The notes under the pieces are model-generated. The model ran no database searches and was not told the DNA's origin. It worked only from the letters and a program-made list of their open reading frames with translations. Positions 15,102 to 23,715 of a stretch of DNA of 64,000 nucleotides are shown one piece after another. Both the position numbers and the translations under genes were made by a program. The DNA lies in assembly GCA_965223405.1 (NCBI GenBank), contig CBDCWO010000006.1:6448001-6512000 (forward strand), in the 5' to 3' direction. Position 1 is the first letter of the stretch, and each line of letters begins with the position of its first letter. Source of the stretch: CBDCWO01 sp965223405. Its GTDB lineage: Bacteria > Bacteroidota > Bacteroidia > Chitinophagales > Saprospiraceae.

Positions 15102-18100
15102 TTACCTTTTTACAATAGTTTCGTCAAAACTCAATATCGTATTGCACACCACTCCTAAAGCGGCAACTTCAATATTTGAAAGGGTACTATCTGCAGGAGC
15201 ATTTCCAATCTGTTGGAAGTCTGCCGCCAGATCCGGGGAATTCTTAAACATGCCGATTTGTTCTCTGTACAATTCGATTAGTAGATTTACAACTCGATCA
15301 TTTGGGTTTAGTGAGGTAAGTCTGCGGTAGGCCTTAATGATACGGTCTTCTTCCTCGGTTGTTGTACGGATAAGATCTTCCGCCATGACCCGGGAAGCTT
15401 CAACAAACTGTGGATCATTGAGTAACACCAGCGCTTGCAAAGGTGTATTGGTTTGCTCCCGTTTGACAATGCAATTATCCCGGGTGGGAGCATCGAATGT
15501 AATCATCGAGGGAGGCGGTGAGGTCCTCCGCCAAAATGTGTATAGTCCCCTCCGGTACAACTGGTCTCCTTCATCTTGGTTATAAGTCAAGAGCAACTTT
15601 CCAAAGCTGTTCTTTTCTGACCACAATCCTTTTGGTTGATAAGGTTTCGCACTGGCCCCTCCAATTGAGTCCGATAATAACCCACTGGCTGCCAATGCAC
15701 AGTCGCGAATCAATTCCGCCTGTAAACGAAAACTCGGCCCCCTGGAGAGGAAAATGTTCTCAGGATCAACTTCTCTTTTTTCCCTGCTTACAGAAGAACT
15801 CTGCCGATAAGTCGATGAGGTTACAATTAATTTTTGAAGTCCTTTAGTATCCCACCCGGACTCCATAAGATAGCAAGCCAACCAGTCTAATAATTCAGGA
15901 TGAGAAGGCAAAGCTCCCTGATTTCCAAAATCTTCTGTGGTATTGACCAAGCCTCTTCCGAAATACATTTGCCAATAGCGATTTACAATCACCCTGGCGG
16001 TAAGAGGATTGCTTTTTCCCACTACCCACCGGGCCAGACCTAATCTGTCATTCGGTGTTCCTTTGGAAAGGTTAGCAAAAATGGTTGGCAGACCCGATTG
16101 AACTATTTCTCCACGGGCATTATACACCCCTCGTTCCAATACATAAGTGGTACGGGATTCTGGAATATCTTCCATGACCATGACCCTTGGCAAGGAATCC
16201 AGGATCAAATTTATTTCTTCCCGGATCTTCCGGACATTATTTAAACCATTTTGATACGCTTTATCCCGGTTGCTTAAATGAAACTTCTTTTGTGCAGACA
16301 ATGGGAAATCTTCAGCTGAAGCAGCACGATTTTGGTAAAGTGATCTAATTTCCAGCGCAGATAGCTCTCGTCCGTAAATTTTCAAGTCATCAATTAGCCC
16401 ATTACCGCGAGTATCTACCTGATAATCATTACGGCCTCCAATCCTGAGTACACTTTGTGCATTGACCATCGATTTGGTCAATTGATCCAAATTGACAACC
16501 ATTTCAGCCTGAACTCCATTCCAATAAAAGGTTATACCTTCCGCCCGTGCGGAACCATCGTAGCTAATGGATAGATGTGTCCACTTGTTGTTGAGGATGG
16601 TATTTTTTGTTCGAACATCGATTAAATTGGCGGGTTTTGAATGGATAAGCCTGATGGTCGGATGTCCGTGCACAATGGCAAATTCATATCCGATATAACT
16701 GTTATTTTTACCACCCGTATTGTTCAAAACAATCATGTATTCATTTTCATGATTGGAATTCAACCAAAGACTAATAGTAAAAGGATCCGATCGGGCGAAA
16801 TTGAGTTCTTTATTTCTAATTTCACAGAAATTATAAGCGGTGAAATGGTATGCTGGTTGTCCACGAAATCCTGGTCGTTGAACTGCACCCCTGGCATTGA
16901 TTGTGCTATTCACTTGGGCCTTGTTTCTAAACTTGTTTTGGAATAATCCATTGAAGTCCGCATCTACCAATAGCTTTTTTCTTAAAAACTTGGTAGAATT
17001 TATTGATTTCAAATAGTCCAGGTTCAGGTCCTTTTCCGCGGTTTCTAACTTTTTCTCCTGATCACTCAGTCGATGGTTTAATTGGGTCAATAAGGAATCT
17101 ATCTCCGGCGTAGTAAGATGAACCTGAGGTCCTGAGTTATGATCATTTTGCACGATACCACGTTCATTGACCTGGTTGAAGTAACTGTAAAGCTGAAAGT
17201 AGTCTTTCTGAGAAAATGGATCGTATTTGTGATCATGGCATTTGGCACACTGCATGGTAAGTCCTAAAAATGCGGTAGAAAACGTCTCAGTACGATCTGC
17301 AGCATATTCGTGCATGTACTCTTCGAGTATAATTCCACCCTCGGCATTCATCCTTTGGTTTCTTAAAAACGCAGTCGCCAACTTTTGCTCCTGAGTTGCA
17401 TTGGGCAGTTTATCACCAGCCAACTGCCATATAATGAATTGATCCAGAGGCATATTGTCATTAAATGCCTTAATAACCCAATCCCGCCACGGCCACATCA
17501 TGCGATATCCATCCGTAGAATACCCATGAGAATCAGCATATCGAGCCACATCTAACCACTCCAGGGCCATGCGCTCTCCATAGCGAGGTGAGGCCAAGAG
17601 CCTTTCTACCACTTTTTCAAATGCATTCTCATCATCATCCTTTAGAAAGTCGTCAATTTCCTCAACGGCAGGTGGCAGGCCGGTCAGATCAAGGGAAACC
17701 CTGCGAAGTAGAATGTCCTTCCTGGCTTCCGGGCTTGGTTTCATTTTCTTGTCTTTAAGTGTCTTCAGTACAAATTGATCGATTGGATTATTTACCCACT
17801 TTGAATTTCTTACCTTAGGAGGTTTATGTTTCTGCGGAATGGTAAAAGCCCAATGCGGCTTGTATTCCGCACCCTGTTCAATCCATTTTGTAAGCAAAGT
17901 AATTTCATGTTCACTTAGTTCCAGGTCCGACTCAGGTGGTGGCATTTTAAAATCCGGATCTTTTGACACAATGCGATGATACACATCACTTTGATCCGGA
18001 TCACCCGGGACCAAAGCCATTCTTCCGGATTCAGTATGGTGATTTAAAGCATCTTCAGGTATATTGAGGTGAAAATCTGCTTTCAATGCATTTTCGTCCG

Positions 18101-18278
18101 GACCATGGCAAGCAAAACACCGGTCTGAGAGAATTGGCTTAATATGATAATTGAAATCAACGCGCTTAGGAAGTGAATCTTCTCCTGAAACACGGCAAGA
18201 AACTACCATTAGGAATCCAAATACGAACGGTACGAAAATCAGGATGGCACCGCGATGTTGTACGAGATTACGACACAT
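15102..18278 (-). CDS. PSD1-type multidomain protein: PSCyt1 - DUF1549 - LamG - DUF1553
   Basis: A 1058-residue exported protein, probably a lipoprotein (Cys28 after a hydrophobic stretch ending MVVSC). Domains in order: planctomycete cytochrome-C-like domain with heme motif CFACH at residues 54-58, DUF1549 (about 160-370) with a second CxxCH in QCAKCHDHKYDPFS, a LamG/concanavalin-like insert (about 470-640, with ISLWLNSN and RIGGRNDYQ), and DUF1553 (about 720-1000, GLARWVV...NRYWQMYFGRGLV). The cytochrome motif suggests electron transfer and the LamG insert suggests carbohydrate binding. Its stop is followed immediately by the DUF1501 start. Confidence 0.92.
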   Translation of the reverse strand: MCRNLVQHRGAILIFVPFVFGFLMVVSCRVSGEDSLPKRVDFNYHIKPILSDRCFACHGPDENALKADFHLNIPEDALNHHTESGRMALVPGDPDQSDVYHRIVSKDPDFKMPPPESDLELSEHEITLLTKWIEQGAEYKPHWAFTIPQKHKPPKVRNSKWVNNPIDQFVLKTLKDKKMKPSPEARKDILLRRVSLDLTGLPPAVEEIDDFLKDDDENAFEKVVERLLASPRYGERMALEWLDVARYADSHGYSTDGYRMMWPWRDWVIKAFNDNMPLDQFIIWQLAGDKLPNATQEQKLATAFLRNQRMNAEGGIILEEYMHEYAADRTETFSTAFLGLTMQCAKCHDHKYDPFSQKDYFQLYSYFNQVNERGIVQNDHNSGPQVHLTTPEIDSLLTQLNHRLSDQEKKLETAEKDLNLDYLKSINSTKFLRKKLLVDADFNGLFQNKFRNKAQVNSTINARGAVQRPGFRGQPAYHFTAYNFCEIRNKELNFARSDPFTISLWLNSNHENEYMIVLNNTGGKNNSYIGYEFAIVHGHPTIRLIHSKPANLIDVRTKNTILNNKWTHLSISYDGSARAEGITFYWNGVQAEMVVNLDQLTKSMVNAQSVLRIGGRNDYQVDTRGNGLIDDLKIYGRELSALEIRSLYQNRAASAEDFPLSAQKKFHLSNRDKAYQNGLNNVRKIREEINLILDSLPRVMVMEDIPESRTTYVLERGVYNARGEIVQSGLPTIFANLSKGTPNDRLGLARWVVGKSNPLTARVIVNRYWQMYFGRGLVNTTEDFGNQGALPSHPELLDWLACYLMESGWDTKGLQKLIVTSSTYRQSSSVSREKREVDPENIFLSRGPSFRLQAELIRDCALAASGLLSDSIGGASAKPYQPKGLWSEKNSFGKLLLTYNQDEGDQLYRRGLYTFWRRTSPPPSMITFDAPTRDNCIVKREQTNTPLQALVLLNDPQFVEASRVMAEDLIRTTTEEEDRIIKAYRRLTSLNPNDRVVNLLIELYREQIGMFKNSPDLAADFQQIGNAPADSTLSNIEVAALGVVCNTILSFDETIVKR

Positions 18279-18670
18279 TTAAACGATTAGGTAATGATTA
18301 AAGATTCACTGATATTCAGTTTTAATAGTTTAAAGTAATAAAATAACTTTGGCTATACAAAGTAATTAAGCCTCCTGCTGGTTCGGGGACAAACTCGATT
18401 CCTATTTTGACCTTGTCAGCACATATCAGAAATCCTGTTATAAATAACTACTGATGTACAGGCTAGATTTCGCTGGAATTAGGGAGCTAAACTTTCTAAT
18501 TTTTCATTTATACTGAAGTGTAATAGATGTTTAAATAGTCCGCTTTTCCTGTTTTGGCTTTGATGTCACAGTGGGTAGATATTTATAATAATCGAACTTG
18601 GGTTAATACTAATTTTGTGTATATTACATTATACACCCCAAAGCCAGACCTAAATTGAAAATTTCTACCG
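18279..18670. other. Divergent intergenic region
   Basis: This 392-bp gap separates the minus-strand PSD1 cassette from the plus-strand propeller lipoprotein and must hold both promoters. On plus, TAATTTTG at 18610-18617 matches the -7 consensus, 53 bases before the lipoprotein ATG, but I find no TTTG at -33. I find no convincing promoter for the PSD1 side. Confidence 0.4.
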
Positions 18671-19798
18671 ATGAACACAAAAATACGGCCAATCCAAATA
18701 ATCCTGTTCCTATTTGTCCTCGTCTTTGGCAGCTGTTCTGAACAAGAAAGTATTACCAAGAGGACACTAGTCCGCATCGATTTTGAGAAAGACATTCTCG
18801 ATGATATAAAGGTCACCAAGATCATCCCTCTCGAAACTACAGAAAACAGTATTGTGGAATATGTTTCCAGAATAAGTTTAGTAGGAGATAGAATTTTCAT
18901 TTTGGATAACCGAATCCGAAGAACATTGTTTCTGTTCGATAGTGATGGACAGTTTATAAAACATATCGCTTCCGGTAAAGGGCCAGGGGAAATATTAAAC
19001 GCTATCGATTATCATATGGATGCAAAATTAGAAGAAGTCACCTTATTGGATCCTTTCCAAAAAAAGCTGCTTAAATACGATTTCGACTTGAATCACGTAG
19101 CTTCTGAAGCCTATGAAACAAGTGAAAATTACTTACCTATCATAAAATGGTTCAAGCAACATGGAAGGGATGAATGGATCACTCTATCTCAGCATCCCGC
19201 TGTTCCGGATCAACCTGCATTTACCTATTCTGTTTTATCAAATGACTTGAGTCAGATAGTCACTGAATTTTTACCTCAGCGACATGCGGATTTGGCTAAC
19301 GTGAAGTTGTCAAGCACTATCAGCAGGGAAAATTATGATCCGGTGTATTGCAGGCCCTTTGATCAAAGCTTATACCATATTAAAAATAACAAAATGGTCC
19401 CATCCTATCAGCTGGACTTTGGTCCTTACAGCATTTCAGATCAGGATATTGCCAAAGGGTTACCACACCTGAGTCAATTATACCGGGAGGGGAAAATTGC
19501 GAATATTCAGGGCGACCTGATCCATAATCGACATTATCTAGCGGCCTCGATCGCATTCAACAAAAAGATAGAATATTTTATTTATTCGAAGAAAGAAAAT
19601 AAGGTAGGTTGTTCCATTAATTCCAAGATCCTACCGAGAGGTTTTTTAAAAGGTATGGTAGATGAGCATACTTTCGTAATGGTAGCGACCGCATTCCATT
19701 TTAAGGAGTATCTGAAAACAAATCCATTAAAATTAAATGTTCCGGAAGGAATTTCTGAAGCCGACAATTACATTATTGTCCAATTCACCATGAATTAA
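18671..19798 (+). CDS. 6-bladed beta-propeller lipoprotein
   Basis: A 375-residue protein with a lipoprotein signal (hydrophobic run ending FGSC, Cys22). The family opening is present: a strand with IIPLETTENSIVEYVSRI followed by DRIFILDNRIRRTLFLFDSDGQF and GKGPGEI. These are hallmarks of the Bacteroidota 6-bladed propeller family, which is surface or periplasmic and of unknown ligand. It stands alone on plus, divergent from the PSD1 cassette and 253 bp before the cyclase fusion. Confidence 0.85.
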   Translation: MNTKIRPIQIILFLFVLVFGSCSEQESITKRTLVRIDFEKDILDDIKVTKIIPLETTENSIVEYVSRISLVGDRIFILDNRIRRTLFLFDSDGQFIKHIASGKGPGEILNAIDYHMDAKLEEVTLLDPFQKKLLKYDFDLNHVASEAYETSENYLPIIKWFKQHGRDEWITLSQHPAVPDQPAFTYSVLSNDLSQIVTEFLPQRHADLANVKLSSTISRENYDPVYCRPFDQSLYHIKNNKMVPSYQLDFGPYSISDQDIAKGLPHLSQLYREGKIANIQGDLIHNRHYLAASIAFNKKIEYFIYSKKENKVGCSINSKILPRGFLKGMVDEHTFVMVATAFHFKEYLKTNPLKLNVPEGISEADNYIIVQFTMN

Positions 19799-20051
19799 AA
19801 TCCTGAGACAGAATGAAGGCGATTCGCCTACTTCGCAATATATTGTGTAGCATACGTTCACTGGATTAATCTCTTTTATTTCATTTTATTCGTTTATAAT
19901 TGATTATAGGCCAATCCATTATATCACATTGAAACGGGTGTTATTTCTATCTAAAGTTTCCTATGACTCATTAGGGTCAATTAATAATGTCACCCCGATA
20001 TTCAAATTGAATCTTAAAATGGTATATTTAATGCATCAGTAAATCGTATTC

Positions 20052-22019
20052 ATGCCCAAATTAGGCACTCATAAAACCAAATCCGAACGACTCCTCGATC
20101 GATCCAACAAGCCAATCCTGGTGCTGGCTGCACTAGCCGTAGGCCTGTATATTCTAGAGTTATTTCGTGTTGTGCCTCAATCCTTAATTACCCCTTTATT
20201 GTGGATCAATTTTATCATCGATTTTATTTTTCTGATTGACTTGTTGGCAAAATGTCTGATATTAGGGAGGGGGTATCTTCGCAGTCCTTGGTTTTTAATT
20301 GATTTCGTCAGTACCTTGCCTTTGATCAGTTCTTTCCTCGAGTTGATCGGTGGATTAGGTCCTCAGCTTCAAGCTACCCGAGTTGCGCGTGCTGCACGAA
20401 TTACCAGAGTTGCACGAGTGGCGAGATTGGCACGGGTAGCTCGAGTCGCGAGACTTGTCACTGCCATTCGGGCACAACAGGGATTGACATTTCTTAAGTC
20501 GGCTCCTGAACATCAGGAAACCCCCAATTTTAATAAAGCACTATTTATCGGTGTACCACTTCTATTGGCAGCCTTTATCTTTGCCAGCTCCAATATAACG
20601 AATGGTGAGGTGGCAAAACTGAGTGACCATTTAAATCACCGCATCAGTCAGGTACAAACCCAAGCTGACCTGGATGCCATTATCAATGAGTATGACATTT
20701 CTAAGGCTTTGAACCCGGGGACCGAGATCACCACCTTCCCATCTCCACTTCATCCCGAACAACAAATTGCATTATCTCTTTCGGAAGCATATACAAGGGC
20801 CGATCGTCTGACCGGAATTCTGTTGCTGGTTGTGCTTCTGACCATCGCCTTAACTGTTTTGATAAGCAGTAGTCTGGCTAAGGACCGGAGTCTAGGTCAG
20901 GAGCGATCTTTATTGTCACAGTGCTTTTCACCTCCGATTGTCAATAAGTTTTATAATTCCCCAGATGTTATCGACCGATTTTATAACCAATGGATGACCG
21001 TTTTTTTCATTGATATTCGTGGATTTACCAAAGCAGCCGAAAAAAATACTGACGATGTGGAGGGTTTAGCGCTTAAATTGCGCAAAGTAATGGATACAGC
21101 CCGTACTGAAATTGTAGTAACGCATGAAGGGGTGATCGACAAGTTTATGGGTGATGCAGTCATGGGATGGGTCGGTGGTCACTTTTCAGCACACTGGGAT
21201 TTATTAAGTGAGGTACGATCTAAGCTATGTCTGGATGAGTTGGATAAAGTGGACCAAGACATCAAAAGTATACAACGAGAGCTAAAAAAGTTAAAATCTC
21301 AGGAAAATGATTCGGGTAATGACCAACAAATAGAAGATCTGGAAGCCATCTTGCAAGAATCCCAACGGAAAAAATCTACACTTAAAGTGCAGCAAGTGCA
21401 CGCTAATGAAAAAGACCCCAATTTAAGATCCACTTACCAAATGAAGGTACAGGAGTATCGCCGCAGAGTTGCGAGAACAGCTGTTAATTGTTGCCTGAAG
21501 ATTACCAGGGAAGTTAGGAAAATTGAGGATCCGGACGGATTTCAAGAATTGAAAATAGGCATTGGATCTGGTCCGGTACTCGTAGGAAATTTTGGATCAA
21601 CAGATCAAATTGGATTTACAGTCCTAGGGCCCACTGTAAATCGATCCGCCCGACTGGAGCCTGCATCTGCACAATGCGGATGTAACATACTCATCGACCA
21701 GAACACCTATGATCTGGTGAAAGATTTTGACCAATTCCGTTTCAGAAGGGTTCCTCGCATATCAGTAAGTGGGATTTCTCAGGATATCGTAACCTATGAG
21801 CCATTTTTTACTAGCGAGATATCAGAATCCTTTCTGAGTGTTTTTGAACAGGGCGTAGCCGCAATGGAAGGCGGAAATACAGATGAAGCCATAAATTACT
21901 TTACCCAAGCCGATGAACTAAAACCAGGAGGTGATGCTGCTGCTCAACTCTGGTTGTCGGAATGCCAAAATGCATTGCAAAAAGGTGAAGAAGTCGGTGT
22001 GAAATTTGTCAAAAAGTGA
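20052..22019 (+). CDS. Voltage-sensor-like domain fused to a class III nucleotide cyclase
   Basis: A 655-residue protein. Residues about 22-140 form a four-helix voltage-sensor: S1 (21-40), S2 with Asp57 and Asp63, S3 (WFLIDFVSTLP, 80-90), and S4 with Arg at 110, 113, 116, 119, 122, 125, 128, 131 and 134, nine in strict every-third spacing. Helices at about 165-181 and 254-275 flank a ~70-residue loop with no TxGYG selectivity filter. The cyclase core has FFIDIRGFT (metal Asp321), DKFMGD (Lys364, metal Asp368), GFTVLG (Thr523) and VNRSARLE (Asn530, Arg534), a complete catalytic set; the Lys/Thr pair favours ATP. A charged coiled coil of about 80 residues (roughly 385-470) is inserted inside the cyclase domain. 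A TPR-like helical pair (596-640) ends it. Inference: a membrane-potential-gated cAMP synthase. Confidence 0.85.
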   Translation: MPKLGTHKTKSERLLDRSNKPILVLAALAVGLYILELFRVVPQSLITPLLWINFIIDFIFLIDLLAKCLILGRGYLRSPWFLIDFVSTLPLISSFLELIGGLGPQLQATRVARAARITRVARVARLARVARVARLVTAIRAQQGLTFLKSAPEHQETPNFNKALFIGVPLLLAAFIFASSNITNGEVAKLSDHLNHRISQVQTQADLDAIINEYDISKALNPGTEITTFPSPLHPEQQIALSLSEAYTRADRLTGILLLVVLLTIALTVLISSSLAKDRSLGQERSLLSQCFSPPIVNKFYNSPDVIDRFYNQWMTVFFIDIRGFTKAAEKNTDDVEGLALKLRKVMDTARTEIVVTHEGVIDKFMGDAVMGWVGGHFSAHWDLLSEVRSKLCLDELDKVDQDIKSIQRELKKLKSQENDSGNDQQIEDLEAILQESQRKKSTLKVQQVHANEKDPNLRSTYQMKVQEYRRRVARTAVNCCLKITREVRKIEDPDGFQELKIGIGSGPVLVGNFGSTDQIGFTVLGPTVNRSARLEPASAQCGCNILIDQNTYDLVKDFDQFRFRRVPRISVSGISQDIVTYEPFFTSEISESFLSVFEQGVAAMEGGNTDEAINYFTQADELKPGGDAAAQLWLSECQNALQKGEEVGVKFVKK

Positions 22020-22172
22020 GTTTTATTCCATGTTGATCAATATTTGTCCAATTCGCAATATTTAATTGGACTTATGAAAAACCTAAATAGACTATTCTAA
22101 ACTTGATTATATCGTATCTTACAAATTATGATAATCGGACACAAGTTTAACCGTGTTACTTATACTTATTTT

Positions 22173-23390
22173 ATGAGCAAACGAATTAAAAAAGTTATCA
22201 ATACAACAATCTATTTATTTATTTTATTCGTTGGCATACCCATGCAATCCCAGGATTTAGCTTGGGAGTATGGAAGAAATGACCTTTATGTGGAGCATGA
22301 AAATACCCCTCGTCATTTTATCGTTCATGTACCTCAAAAATATGATGACCAAAACGCAGTACCTGTAGTATTTGTCTTTCATGGTACGAATGGCCAAGGA
22401 CACACGATGTGGTTGAATTCCAAATGGGTGCAACTGTGTGAATTAGAGAATTTTATTACCGTTTACCCTTCATCCTGGAAATATCCTCTTCTTACGGGAA
22501 AGATTAGCGACAAATGGAATTTTTCGCACTTGTATGAGATTGTTGTACGACCCGACAGCTTGAAAGATGATGTGGGATTTATCCACAAAGTATTAGATGG
22601 TGTTATCAAAACATTTAATGTGGATACAAGTAGAATTTATGCAACGGGTTTTTCTAACGGAAATTCATTTGTACATACCAGAATTATTCCTGAGATGAAT
22701 GATCGTTTTGCCGCCGTAGCTGGTAATGCCGGATTAATCAAACACAAATACATAATTAACGGGCCATTATTACCTGCAATCACCATGATAGGAACCCAGG
22801 ACGGAAAAATTCTTGAAGGGCATCCTGATACGATATTACCTTTTTCGGTTCAAGGAATATTAACTGATCCGGCGCTGGGAAATAGTATTGATTCTTCCGT
22901 GTTTACTTTGAAATTGGAAAAACAATACACCCTTGATTCTTCTTTACAATCCATCAATTTTCATTTCAAACAACCACAGACAGATCAAGAAAATGAATGG
23001 CATTTTATTGTGATCAACAGGATGGGACATGTATACCCAAATGGTTCAAATAATCTATGGAATCTGGAAGTAGCACCTATTTATTGGGAGTTCTTCAAAC
23101 GGTTTCCCAAGCACTCCACGGGAATCGATCTCATTGAAAATTCAATCCCAAAGGACTGCCAACAACCTCAATTTATTTCCTTGGACCTTTTGGACGTATC
23201 TTGCTTCAAATCCCATTTTGATGCCGGCAAATTGCATATGGTTATTAGCGATGTTTTAGGTAGACGTGTTATGGCCCATACGATTCAAGAAAATTCCGTA
23301 TCACTACATAGTCTTGAGACCGGTATCTATCTTATAACCCTTTCTAATCGTCGCGGACAAAAGGTTACTTACAAATATTATAAACGATAA
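22173..23390 (+). CDS. T9SS-secreted esterase/depolymerase-like alpha/beta hydrolase
   Basis: 405 residues from the ATG at 22173; an upstream in-frame ATG at 22128 would put 15 residues ahead of a good signal peptide (MSKRIKKVINTTIYLFILFV, ending near MQSQ), so I prefer 22173. The fold resembles the PHB-depolymerase/feruloyl-esterase group: PVVFVFHGTNGQG oxyanion strand, nucleophile Ser161 in GFSNG, and GHVYP as the likely catalytic His. The last ~65 residues (ISDVLGRRV...LETGIYLITL...KYYKR) match a type A T9SS sorting domain, so the enzyme should be secreted or surface-attached. Substrate unknown. Confidence 0.82.
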   Translation: MSKRIKKVINTTIYLFILFVGIPMQSQDLAWEYGRNDLYVEHENTPRHFIVHVPQKYDDQNAVPVVFVFHGTNGQGHTMWLNSKWVQLCELENFITVYPSSWKYPLLTGKISDKWNFSHLYEIVVRPDSLKDDVGFIHKVLDGVIKTFNVDTSRIYATGFSNGNSFVHTRIIPEMNDRFAAVAGNAGLIKHKYIINGPLLPAITMIGTQDGKILEGHPDTILPFSVQGILTDPALGNSIDSSVFTLKLEKQYTLDSSLQSINFHFKQPQTDQENEWHFIVINRMGHVYPNGSNNLWNLEVAPIYWEFFKRFPKHSTGIDLIENSIPKDCQQPQFISLDLLDVSCFKSHFDAGKLHMVISDVLGRRVMAHTIQENSVSLHSLETGIYLITLSNRRGQKVTYKYYKR

Positions 23391-23715
23391 ATTGAAGTTG
23401 TTCAAAATAGTCAGAATGTGGTCGTAAAGTGAAATTTCGCAACTTGTACAGGCTACCTATTACTGAATTCTGATATCCAGGTTTGAAATAGATGCCAACC
23501 AAAAAAACTTAGATGCTGTCGGATAATCGAGACTAGTAACTTCAAATTATGGCTGAAAATTACTGACATGACGGCTTTATTTCAAACTAGACCATCTCAA
23601 GCTAGTTTTGTATCTTTAATTAATGCTTACATTTTTAGATTCTCACTGATCAAATCGAGAAAAGAGTTAAAATATTGCTATTCCGTTGGAGCTTTAGTTC
23701 CGATCATCCTACCCC
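23391..23715. other. Convergent intergenic gap
   Basis: This separates the plus-strand esterase from the minus-strand DUF418 gene. A 7-bp inverted repeat AAACTAG (23584-23590) / CTAGTTT (23602-23608) with an 11-nt loop could be a weak terminator. A plus-strand frame at 23568-23792 overlaps the DUF418 stop and has no recognisable content. Confidence 0.4.

Noticed and set aside
18385..18400. A short match (GGGGACAAACTCG) to the complement of part of the 250-bp unit, upstream of the PSD1 cassette
   Set aside because: Only 13 bases match and the flanks do not align well; too short to call a dispersed repeat copy.
20592..20810. Pore/selectivity filter of a cyclic-nucleotide or potassium channel in the cyclase fusion
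   Set aside because: The loop between the last two membrane helices has no TxGYG/TxGFG-like sequence, so I do not call it a channel.
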